Shown here in pieces: positions 42,317 through 50,017 of a DNA stretch of 64,000 bases (position 1 is its first letter; each line of letters begins with the position of its first letter). This DNA is from DASUFZ01 sp035541475. GTDB lineage: Bacteria; Myxococcota_A; UBA9160; SMWR01. The notes under the pieces were generated by a model that made no database searches, had not been told where the DNA came from, and was given only the letters and a program-made list of their open reading frames with translations. Position numbers and translations under genes: made by a program. The stretch covers positions 13,419 through 77,418 of the forward strand of contig DATKND010000089.1 of the NCBI GenBank assembly GCA_035541475.1. The letters run 5' to 3'.

Positions 42317-44089
42317 ATGCCGCCGCGCCTCTTCCCGCTGCCGCGCGTGCTGCGCGAACGCGGCGGCGAGGGCGCGCCCGCCGACGCGCCGATCCTCCAC
42401 GAGCGCGACATCTCCTTGCCTCCGCAGGGCTACGCGCTCGCGATCGGCGACGGCCGCGTCCGTCTCGCGGCGAGCGACGCGGCGGGGCGTCGCTACGGCG
42501 AGGCAACGCTCGACGATCTCCGCGCGCAGACGCGGGGGCCGCTGCCCGCGCTCGAGATCCGCGACTGGCCCGCGCTCGCGGTGCGCGGCTACATGCTCGA
42601 CGTCAGCCGCGACCGCGTGCCGACGCGCGCGACGCTCGAGCGCCTCGTGGATCTCCTCGCGCGCCTTCGCATGAACCATCTCGAGCTCTACGTCGAGCAC
42701 GCGTTCGCGTACCGGGGTCACGAGGACGTCTGGCGCGACGCGTCGCCGCTCACGCCCGACGACCTGCGCTGGCTCGACTCCCGATGCGCCGAGCGCGGCA
42801 TCGAGCTCGCGGCCAACCAGAACTGCTTCGGCCACATGGAGCGCTGGCTCCGCCACGCGCGCTACCGCGAGCGCGCCGAGGCGCCGGAGGGATTCGAGCT
42901 GTCTGGCCTCGGACGCAGGCCACCCGCGGTCCTAGCGCCAACCGCAGAGAACGCCGCGTTCGCGCTGAGTCTCGTGCGCGAGCTGATGCAGAACTTGAAG
43001 AGCCGCCGCGTCCACATCGGGTGCGACGAGACCTTCGAGCTCGGGCGCGGGAAGAGCCGTGCGGACGTGGAGGCGCGCGGCCGCGGTCGCGTCTACCTCG
43101 ATCACCTGATGCGTCTCCTCTTGCCGCTGCGCGCCGAGGGCTGCGAGGTGCTCTTCTGGGGCGACATCGTGCGCGCGCACGCGGAGCTCGTGCCCGAGCT
43201 GCCGCGCGAGGGTCTCGTCGCGCTGGCGTGGCACTACGAGGCGCCACTCGAGCCCGCCTCGCTGCCGGACCCGGTGCGCGAGATCGCGGCGCGCTTCGGC
43301 ATGACGGACGAGGTGCTGCGCGGCTTCTCCGGCGTGGTGCGGCCCTTCGCCGAGGCGGGCCGACCCTTCTGGGTGTGCCCCGGCACGTCGAGCTGGAACT
43401 CGCTCGTCGGACGCTGGCCGAACGCGCGCGCGAACGCTCTCGACGCGGCGGAGCAGGGCGCCGCGCACGGCGCGCAGGGCTTCCTGCTGACGGACTGGGG
43501 CGACCACGGCCACCTCCAGCCGCCGTCCATCTCGTTCGCGCCGCTCGTCTACGGCGCGGCCGTCGCGTGGAATCCGGCGGCGCACCGCGACCTCGACGTC
43601 GCGGCCGCGCTCGACGCGCTCGTCTTCGAGGACGAGGCGCGCGTCCTCGGCGCGCTCTGCGAGGCGATCGGCGCGGCGGGCGACGCAACTGGCGTCCGCG
43701 CGCTGAACGCGAGCCCGCTCTTCGCCGCGCTCGTGCCGTCCGCCAACGTGAGCGCCTTCGGGCGCGGCGAACCGGCGCAGATCGCGCGCGTGGTGTCGAG
43801 CCTCGAGGCCGCGCGCGAGCGCCTCGCCGACGCGCGCCCGCGCTGCGCCGACGGCGACACCGTCGTGCGCGAGCTCGCGCAGGCGATCCGGCTCGCGCGC
43901 CACGGCGCCAGGCGCATGCTGCGCGAGGCGGGAGGCGCCGCGCCGTCCGAGGCGTCGCTGCGGCGCGACCTCGAGGAAGCGATCGAAGAGCAGCGCGCCT
44001 GCTGGCGGCTCCGGAGCCGCGAGGGCGGCCTCGCCGACAGCGTCGCGCGCCTCGAGGCGACGCTCGCGCTCTACGGCGATGCGGGCTGA
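42317..44089 (+). CDS. Glycoside hydrolase family 20-like protein (beta-N-acetylhexosaminidase type)
   Basis: 590 residues. PALEIRDWPALAVRGYMLDVSRDRVPTRATLERLVDLLARLRMNHLELY is the first strand-helix of the GH20 barrel, and VHIGCDETFELGRGKS near 233-247 carries the Asp-Glu catalytic pair (the more usual form is HIGGDE; the Cys variant with FELG belongs to a subgroup of GH20). WVCPGTSSWNSLVGRW and FLLTDWGDHGHLQP follow. No signal peptide is seen, so the enzyme is probably cytosolic and may recycle amino-sugar fragments. The C-terminal 150 residues are helical and not recognised. Confidence 0.8.
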   Translation: MPPRLFPLPRVLRERGGEGAPADAPILHERDISLPPQGYALAIGDGRVRLAASDAAGRRYGEATLDDLRAQTRGPLPALEIRDWPALAVRGYMLDVSRDRVPTRATLERLVDLLARLRMNHLELYVEHAFAYRGHEDVWRDASPLTPDDLRWLDSRCAERGIELAANQNCFGHMERWLRHARYRERAEAPEGFELSGLGRRPPAVLAPTAENAAFALSLVRELMQNLKSRRVHIGCDETFELGRGKSRADVEARGRGRVYLDHLMRLLLPLRAEGCEVLFWGDIVRAHAELVPELPREGLVALAWHYEAPLEPASLPDPVREIAARFGMTDEVLRGFSGVVRPFAEAGRPFWVCPGTSSWNSLVGRWPNARANALDAAEQGAAHGAQGFLLTDWGDHGHLQPPSISFAPLVYGAAVAWNPAAHRDLDVAAALDALVFEDEARVLGALCEAIGAAGDATGVRALNASPLFAALVPSANVSAFGRGEPAQIARVVSSLEAARERLADARPRCADGDTVVRELAQAIRLARHGARRMLREAGGAAPSEASLRRDLEEAIEEQRACWRLRSREGGLADSVARLEATLALYGDAG

Positions 44090-45269
44090 GGCGTCTCCGA
44101 AGTCTGGCCTCGCGCTCTGGGGCGGCGGGTTCCGCCCGTTCTTCCTCGCGGCCGCGCTCTACGCGAGCGTGCTCGTGCCCGGATGGGTCGCGATCTGGCT
44201 GGCGGTCGTGCCGGCTCCCGCGTGGCTCTGGCCCTCGGCGTGGCACGCGCACGAGATGCTCTTCGGGGTCGTCGCCGCCGCGATCGCGGGCTTCCTGACG
44301 ACGTCGGTGCCCGTGTGGACGAGCACGCGTGCGCTCGCGGGGGCTCCGCTCGCCGCGCTCTTCGCGATCTGGCTCGCCGGCCGTGTCGCGATGGTCTTCG
44401 CAGGACGCGTGAGCGCCGGGTTCGTCGCGGCGATCGATCTGGCCTTCCTGCCGGCTCTCGCGCTCGTGCTGGCGCGCGCGCTGGTGCCCGCGCGCCAGCC
44501 GCGGAACCTCGGGTTCCTGCCCGTGCTCGCCGCGCTCTGGCTCTGCAACGCAGCCGTGCACGCGCAGGCCCTCGGCTTCGCCTGGCCCGCGTCGCAGGCG
44601 CTCCGCCTCGCGGTCGATCTCGTGGTCGTGCTGATCGTCGTGATCGGTGGGCGCATCACGCCGGCCTTCACGCGCAATGCGCTCGCGCGCGAAGGGGTCG
44701 ACGCGCCGGTGCGATCTCGCCCCTGGCTCGACCGCGCGGCGATCGCCGCCGCAGTGGCGCTCGCCGTCGCCGACCTTCTCGCTCCGCGCACGCGTGTGAG
44801 CGGAGTGGTCGCGGGTATCGCCGCCGTCGCGCTCGCGGGTCGCATGCTGCGGCTGGCAGACGCTCCGCACGGTCCGCGATCCGCTGCTCTGGTCGCTGCA
44901 TGCGGGGCTCGCGTGGGTCGTGGCCGGCTTCGCGCTGGTCGCCGTCTCCGACCTCGCGGGTGCGCCGCCCTCGCAGGCCGGGCTTCACGCGCTCTCCGCG
45001 GGCGCGATGGGAGCGATGCTGCTCGCGGTCATGACGCGGTGGCGCTCGGCCACACCGGTCGCGCGCTCGTGCTGCCGCGCGGCGCGGTCATTTGTTATGT
45101 GCTCGTCCACCTCGGGGCGCTGCTGCGCGTCACGGCCACCGCGATGCCCGCCTCTCCGCCGGCCCTGCTCGTCGCCGCGGGAGTCTCGTGGGCGGGAGCC
45201 TTCGCGCTCTACGCCGCGCTCTACGCGCCGATCCTGTGCGCGCCGCGCGTCGACGGCCGGCCCGGCTGA
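44079..45269 (+). pseudogene. nnrS: NnrS-family membrane protein gene with two compensating frameshifts
   Basis: The reading frame codes for an NnrS-like protein, with WGGGFRPFFLAAALYASVLV at the start, WHAHEMLFGVVAAAIAGFLTT and VVIGGRITPAFTRNAL. Near 44850-44857 the protein leaves its frame: one extra base separates CGG from TGG, and the correct continuation (WQTLRTVRDPLLWSLHAGLAWVVAGFAL) lies in the next frame. Near 45036-45042 one base is missing and the original frame resumes at ALGHTGRALVLPRGAVICYVLVHLGALLRV. Read as written, about 60 residues are scrambled. NnrS is a haem- and copper-containing membrane protein linked to nitric oxide stress. Sequencing error is as likely as real decay. 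Confidence 0.8.
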
Positions 45270-45303
45270 GCCCCGCGACGCCACTTCGCTACGTAAGCAG
45301 GAG

Positions 45304-45750
45304 ATGATGGGTGGTGCGCGTACTGTGGCGTGGTCTGCCGGCGCGGGGCTCGCGCTCGGCTGCTCCGGGCCGCTGATCCGCGACATTCCGATGCTGCGGC
45401 CGGGCCATCCCACTTCGAGATCGAGCACGTCTCCCCGGTCCGCAGCCCGCAGTTCCGGCGCGCGGTGGGCAATCTGCTCGGACCGCAGATCGAGCCCGGC
45501 AACCGCGTCGAGACGCTCGTGAACGGCGACCAGATCTTCCCGTCGATGCTGGCCGCGATCCGCGGCGCCCGGCGCTCGATCGACCTCGAGTCGTACATCT
45601 ACTGGAAGGGGGAGATCGGCGGAGCAGACGCGGATCTTCGAGCAGGAACTGCGCCGCTCGCAGCGCTTCCGCTACGAGGACTGGAAGCAGCTCTCCTGGT
45701 ATCAGAAGGGCGTCGACTGGGTCGCGCGGGCGTTCCGCCGGGAGCTGTGA
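45304..45750 (+). pseudogene. Gutted phospholipase-D/cardiolipin-synthase-like gene
   Basis: Three fragments in different frames. From ATG 45304: a lipoprotein-like N-terminus (GAGLALGCSGPLIRDIPML). A missing C at 45409-45411 shifts it; the next frame reads FEIEHVSPVRSPQFRRAVGN through NGDQIFPSMLAAIRGARRSIDLESYIYWKGEIG, the standard start of a PLD-type cardiolipin synthase. At about 45615-45625 it jumps to EQTRIFEQELRRSQRFRYEDWKQ to the TGA at 45748, the standard C-terminus. Both HKD catalytic motifs, which should lie between, are gone. A deletion of roughly 300 codons is inferred. Confidence 0.78.
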
Positions 45751-45793
45751 TCGCCGGGACGGCGAGTGCGCGGCGCTCGACGGCACCCACCCG

Positions 45794-46450
45794 ATGCGAC
45801 ACAGTCCCGCCGGGATGGGACGACTTCGTCTGGCGCTCGCATGCGCGCTGCTGTCGACCTCGAGCGGATGCTCCGTCGCGCTGCTCGGGGCGTCTTTCGA
45901 GCCGCCGCGGGCCGCGCCCGTCTCGGTGTCGCGCGTCGCGTGGCTGGCTCCCGTGCAGGTCACGGATGCGCAGATCGCCGATCGGAACGATCTCGAGCGC
46001 ACCTTGGCCCCGTTGATCGCAACCTACACCCAGGACGCGAAGTATTTCCCGCGCGTGAACCTCCTCCCCGGGCACCCGGCCGACGGCGACGTCGTGCTGC
46101 ACTTCGAGTTCGACCAGTATCAGCTCCAGCGCCAGCCGCATCCGGCTGCTTTGCCTTTCTTTCTCTTCGGGCTCTACGGGCCCTACTGGGCCTTCGGGGG
46201 ACCGGTCGACCGCGACGTCGCGATGCTCTCGGGTGGGCTTCGCATCGAGGACTCCGCGGGAAACGCGCTCGCGGATTCTCGCGGCCACTTCGAGGATACG
46301 CACGACGTGTCGGTTTACTCCATGGACCACGAGTTTGGTAATTCCATGAAGGCGCGCACGGACCTGGTGCGCGCGCTGCTCGACGATGCGGTGGGCCAGC
46401 TCGCGCGCACGGGTGCGACAGGTGCGCCAACGCCCGGGTCCGGAGCGTGA
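45794..46450 (+). CDS. Putative outer-membrane lipoprotein of unknown function
   Basis: 218 residues (or 211 from the ATG at 45815). The N-terminus LALACALLSTSSGCSV is a lipoprotein signal with SSGC as cleavage site. The mature part has alternating strands (VAWLAPVQVTDAQIADRNDLERTL, DGDVVLHFEFDQYQLQRQ) and an aromatic, glycine-rich stretch (FFLFGLYGPYWAFGGP); no family recognised. It overlaps the next lipoprotein gene by four bases (GTGA), so the two are co-translated and may act together. Confidence 0.7.
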   Translation: MRHSPAGMGRLRLALACALLSTSSGCSVALLGASFEPPRAAPVSVSRVAWLAPVQVTDAQIADRNDLERTLAPLIATYTQDAKYFPRVNLLPGHPADGDVVLHFEFDQYQLQRQPHPAALPFFLFGLYGPYWAFGGPVDRDVAMLSGGLRIEDSAGNALADSRGHFEDTHDVSVYSMDHEFGNSMKARTDLVRALLDDAVGQLARTGATGAPTPGSGA

Positions 46451-47091
46451 GACCGAAAGGAGTCGCCTGCCTCGGAATCGCGACAGCGGTCGGGCTCTGC
46501 GGCTGCGTCACGTTTCGTCGCGGCGAGCTGCCCCACACCGCGTGGCCCGTCGCGGCGGCGCCGGCGAAGCATTCGGTCAGCGTGGTCGTAGCCCCCGACT
46601 CGATGACGACCAACGGAGTACCGGTCGACGTTCCGATCGCCTGGGTCTCGTCCGCCGGCGAGCGCATTCGCAAGACCTATGCGGACTCGGGCCTCTTCAC
46701 CGCGCTTCTCGACGAAGACGAGCTCGCAGACCTGCGTTCCGAGGTGCACCTGTCGCAGATCAGCGAGTTCAGCAAACCGCTCTTCGCGCTCTGCAGCTTC
46801 ACGGGCGCGCTCGTGCCGGTGAGAGGCGTCGATCGCTACACGATGCGGACCGAGCTGAAGAACGCGGAAGGCGACGTCCTGCTCTCGATCGAGAGATCCG
46901 AGACGGTGGTGACCTGGGTTCAGGCCTTCCTCGTCTTCGCCGTGCCCTTCCAGCCCAATATGCCGTTCTTTCATTACGACGTGAACGGCGCGCTCGCCAG
47001 CAAAATGGGCTTCTCGACGGAAGCGAAACGGCTGATGCGCGATCTCTCGCGGGCGACGCTCGACGAGGCGCACGCGAAGGGCGTGCTGTAG
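46447..47091 (+). CDS. Putative lipoprotein of unknown function
   Basis: 214 residues from GTG at 46447. The signal GVACLGIATAVGLCGCV ends at a Cys with LCGC as lipobox. The mature protein has DSMTTNGVPVDVPIAWVSSAGERIRKTYADSGLFTALL, reminiscent of small lipoproteins that bear a sub-domain like that of PelC or GNA1162-type proteins, but the match is weak. Near the C-terminus VTWVQAFLVFAVPFQPNMPFF is hydrophobic. Its start overlaps the preceding stop, and its own stop lies 6 bp from that of the converging LLM gene. Confidence 0.7.
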   Translation: MRPKGVACLGIATAVGLCGCVTFRRGELPHTAWPVAAAPAKHSVSVVVAPDSMTTNGVPVDVPIAWVSSAGERIRKTYADSGLFTALLDEDELADLRSEVHLSQISEFSKPLFALCSFTGALVPVRGVDRYTMRTELKNAEGDVLLSIERSETVVTWVQAFLVFAVPFQPNMPFFHYDVNGALASKMGFSTEAKRLMRDLSRATLDEAHAKGVL

Positions 47092-47097
47092 GCCGGT

Positions 47098-48195
47098 CTA
47101 CGAGAGCGCCGGGATCACCTTCTCGCCGAGCAGCTCGATCGACCGCATCACCGCGCGGTGCGGGATCTTGTAGGGGTTCACCAGGCACAAGAGCATGTCG
47201 CAGCCGGACGCCGCGTAGCGCTGGCCGATCTCGATGCAGCGCGCGGGGTCGCCGACCATCGCCGCGCCCGAGTCGCGGATGTAGTCGAAGTTCATCTGGT
47301 CGAGGCCGCCGCTGTCGCGAGCGGTCTTCATGTCGCCGGCGTAGGCGTAGTTGCCGAGGTCCTTGCCGGCCTGCCAGTCCGCGACCGCGGCGATCTGCTT
47401 CGCGCCGACGATCGGGTACCAGACCATCGACTCGGCGGCCTCGGAGAATGCTCGCTCGTTCGTGTCGGCGCAGTGGACCATGGTGAAGGTGGCGGCCTGG
47501 TCGTTCATGAACTTGCCGACCGGCTGCTTGCACTGCGCGATGCCGGCGCGGTAGGCGTCGACCTTCTCCTTGAACGATTCGGGCGGCAGGCCCACCGCGA
47601 ACGAGCAGAGCCCGATGCCGAGACGACCCATTTCGGTGTGGCCCTCGAGCGACGTCGTGGCTCCCCAGATCGGCGGGTGCGGCTGCTGGAGCGGCTTCGG
47701 CAGCACGCGCCGTCGCGGGATCGACCAGTATTTGCCCTTCAGTTCCACCTCGTCGTTCGTCCAGCAGTCGACGACGTGCCCGAGCGCCTCGCGCCACATC
47801 GGCCGCGTCTCCCTCGGGTCGATGCCGAAGCCCTCGAGCTCGAGGCGCGTGGCCGAGCGGCCGGTGCCGAACTCGACGCGGCCGTCGGAGAGCAGGTCGA
47901 GCACGGCGACCGACTCGGCGGTCCGCACCGGGTGGTTGTAGGGGCGCGGCAGCAGACGCACGCCGTAGCCGATGCGCATCGTCGAGGTCTTCGCCGCGAT
48001 GTGTCCGTAGAGCACCTCGGGGTTCGAGCAGTGCGAGTACTCCTCGAGGAAGTGGTGCTCGACGGTCCAGAAGCTGTGGAAGCCCGCCTGTTCGCCGAGC
48101 ACCGCCTGCTCCACCACCTCCTTGTACGCGCGGTGTTCGCTGTCGCGCAGCCACGGGCGCGCCACGGGGATCTCGTAGAACAGGGCGACCTTCAT
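47098..48195 (-). CDS. LLM-class oxidoreductase (bacterial luciferase-like), copy 2
   Basis: 365 residues; AAGGAG five bases before the ATG. Luciferase-like barrel of the alkanal-monooxygenase type: FYEIPVARPW, FWTVEHHFLEEYSHCSNPEVLYGHIAAKTSTMRIGYGVRLLPRPYNHPVRTAE (given as landmarks from about residue 40), GRVEFGTGRSATRLELEGFG and PKPLQQPHPPIWGATTS. It is a close paralogue of the gene at 48794-49903. Its ATG overlaps the TetR stop (ATGA), so the two LLM genes and TetR form one operon with TetR in the middle. Confidence 0.9.
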   Translation of the reverse strand: MKVALFYEIPVARPWLRDSEHRAYKEVVEQAVLGEQAGFHSFWTVEHHFLEEYSHCSNPEVLYGHIAAKTSTMRIGYGVRLLPRPYNHPVRTAESVAVLDLLSDGRVEFGTGRSATRLELEGFGIDPRETRPMWREALGHVVDCWTNDEVELKGKYWSIPRRRVLPKPLQQPHPPIWGATTSLEGHTEMGRLGIGLCSFAVGLPPESFKEKVDAYRAGIAQCKQPVGKFMNDQAATFTMVHCADTNERAFSEAAESMVWYPIVGAKQIAAVADWQAGKDLGNYAYAGDMKTARDSGGLDQMNFDYIRDSGAAMVGDPARCIEIGQRYAASGCDMLLCLVNPYKIPHRAVMRSIELLGEKVIPALS

Positions 48196-48797
48196 CGGGA
48201 CTCCTTCCGTGCAGCGGCGCCGGAAAGGAGCCGTGCGGCCGCGAGCAGGCGCTCTCGCAGCGGGTAGTCGCTGCGCGAGACCCAGTTGATCAGGATGCCG
48301 GTGTAGGTGGCGACGGCCATGTCGGCGAGGAAGTCGCGCTCGCTGCGGTCGCCGCTGCCGGCGAAGAGCGCGGCGAAGGCCTCGTGCAGGCGGCGGTCCT
48401 CGGCGTTGTCGACCTGCGAGACCCGGATCCACTCGAGGATCAGCTCGCGCGCGAGCGGTCGCGAGCCGGCCTCCGCCTCGGCCGCCGCGCTCTCGAAGAA
48501 GCGCGCGAGCCGCTCGCGCGGCGTGGCTCCCGCGCCGCGCGCCTCGCCGAGGATCTGCATCAGGCGCGCGAGCGAGTCGCGCGCGAGCTCCTCGATCAGG
48601 TGCTGCTTGGTCGGGAAGTGGTTGTAGAAGGTCTTCTCCGCGACGTCCGCGGCGTCGGCGATCTCGAGCGCGGTGGTGTCGGAGAACCCCTGGCGCTCGA
48701 AGAGCGCGGTCGCGGCGCGCGCGATGCGGTCGTGCACCTCGCGCTTGCGGCGCTCGCGCCGCGTCTCGCCGTTCCCGTGCTGGACCATTGCGCTCAT
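48192..48797 (-). CDS. TetR-family transcriptional regulator
   Basis: 201 residues from ATG at 48797 (a second ATG at 48788 is possible). The N-terminal HTH is REVHDRIARAATALFERQGFSDTTALEIADAADVAEKTFYNHFPTKQHLIEEL, the usual TetR arrangement over residues 17-70. The C-terminal ligand-binding helices are typical in length. It is encoded between two LLM genes, with ATGA overlaps on both sides, so it is produced in step with the enzymes it probably regulates. The inverted repeat at 49948-49977, upstream of the operon, is the likely operator. Confidence 0.9.
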   Translation of the reverse strand: MSAMVQHGNGETRRERRKREVHDRIARAATALFERQGFSDTTALEIADAADVAEKTFYNHFPTKQHLIEELARDSLARLMQILGEARGAGATPRERLARFFESAAAEAEAGSRPLARELILEWIRVSQVDNAEDRRLHEAFAALFAGSGDRSERDFLADMAVATYTGILINWVSRSDYPLRERLLAAARLLSGAAARKESR

Positions 48798-49903
48798 CGG
48801 GGATCGAAGTGAGGAATCACGTGCTTCCCCATCAGCTCGATCGTCTGCATCACGTGCTCGTGCGAGATGCGGTACGGGTTCACGAGGCAGAGCAGCAGAT
48901 CGGCGCCGGTGGCCTCGTACGCGCGGCAGCGCCGCAGCACCTCGTCGGGGTCGCCGCAGACGCAGGCGTTCATCTCGCGCAGGATGTCGAAGGTGAGCTT
49001 CTCGTGGAGCCCGCCCTCGACGATCTGCTGCGCGCCCGTCAGGTACTCGTAGCTGCCGAGCTCGCGCTTCTCCTCCTGGAGCCAGCGCGCGACCGACGAC
49101 ACCAGCTCGGCGCTGCGCTTCGGGTACCACTCGAACGACTCGCGCGCGATCGCGTAGCTCTCGCGCGCGGTCGGCGCGCAGTTGACCAAGGTGAAGGCGG
49201 CGGCGCGGTCGTTCACGAAGCCGGCGAGCGGCTGCTTGCACTCCGCGATGCCGGCGCGGTAGATCGCGATCCGCTTGGCCAGCTCCTCCGGCGGCGTGCC
49301 GACCGTGAAGGAGAGCAGGCCGAGCCCGAGGCGGCCCATGATCGCGTGGCCCTCCTCGCTGCCGGTCGCCGCCCACACCGGCGGGTGTGGCTGCTGGAGC
49401 GGCTTCGGCAGCACGCGGCGCCTCGGCATCGACCAGTGCTTCCCCTGGAATTCGTACTCGTCGTGCGTCCAGCAGCCGACCACGTGCTCGAGCGCCTCGC
49501 GCCACATGCCGCGCGTGTCGTCGGGCCGGATGCCGAAGCCCTCGAGCTCGGTGCGCGTGGTCGAGCGGCCGGTGCCGAAGTCGACGCGGCCTCCGGAGAC
49601 GAGGTCGAGCACCGCGACCGACTCGGCCGTGCGCACGGGATGGTTGTACGGCTTCGGCAGCAGGCGCACGCCGTAGCCGATGCGCATCGTCTTCGTGCGC
49701 GCGGCGATCGCGCCGTAGAGCACCTCGGGATTCGAGCAGTGCGAGAACTCCTCGAGGAAGTGGTGCTCGACGGTCCAGAACGCGCGGAAGCCCATCTTCT
49801 CGCCGAGGACCGCCTGCTCGATCGTGTGCTGGTAGGCCTCGTACTCGGCGGACGGCGACCAGGGCCTAGGGACCGGGATCTCGTAGAAGAGCGCGAACTG
49901 CAC
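48794..49903 (-). CDS. LLM-class oxidoreductase (bacterial luciferase-like), copy 1
   Basis: 369 residues. Same fold and landmarks as the copy at 47098-48195: FYEIPVPRPW, FWTVEHHFLEEFSHCSNPEVLYG, GRVDFGTGRSTTRTELEGFG, LPKPLQQPHPPVWAATGS. It is the first gene of the LLM-TetR-LLM operon, ending with a stop that overlaps the TetR start. The two copies have diverged most in the C-terminal half, so may be separate homodimers with different substrates or the subunits of a heterodimer, as in LuxA/LuxB. Flavin (FMNH2) or F420 could serve as cofactor. Confidence 0.9.
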   Translation of the reverse strand: MQFALFYEIPVPRPWSPSAEYEAYQHTIEQAVLGEKMGFRAFWTVEHHFLEEFSHCSNPEVLYGAIAARTKTMRIGYGVRLLPKPYNHPVRTAESVAVLDLVSGGRVDFGTGRSTTRTELEGFGIRPDDTRGMWREALEHVVGCWTHDEYEFQGKHWSMPRRRVLPKPLQQPHPPVWAATGSEEGHAIMGRLGLGLLSFTVGTPPEELAKRIAIYRAGIAECKQPLAGFVNDRAAAFTLVNCAPTARESYAIARESFEWYPKRSAELVSSVARWLQEEKRELGSYEYLTGAQQIVEGGLHEKLTFDILREMNACVCGDPDEVLRRCRAYEATGADLLLCLVNPYRISHEHVMQTIELMGKHVIPHFDPR

Positions 49904-49947
49904 GGCGCCTCCGATCGCCTCAAGAAGAATGGGAGGCGCAAACTACT

Positions 49948-49977
49948 ACAGGTGGCTTGACGGGTAAAGCCGGCTGT
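49948..49977. promoter_or_regulatory. Inverted repeat in divergent promoter, candidate TetR operator
   Basis: The arms ACAGGTGGCTT (49948-49958) and AAGCCGGCTGT (49967-49977) match in 9 of 11 positions when one is reverse-complemented, with an 8-bp spacer. The site lies between the start of the LLM-TetR-LLM operon (49903) and the divergent amidohydrolase gene (50018), the expected place for the operator of the operon-encoded TetR. TTGACG at 49957-49962 resembles a -35 box. Confidence 0.5.
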
Positions 49978-50017
49978 AACGATACTGAGCTGCGCAACGA
50001 GCGGAGGAGGACGCGAG

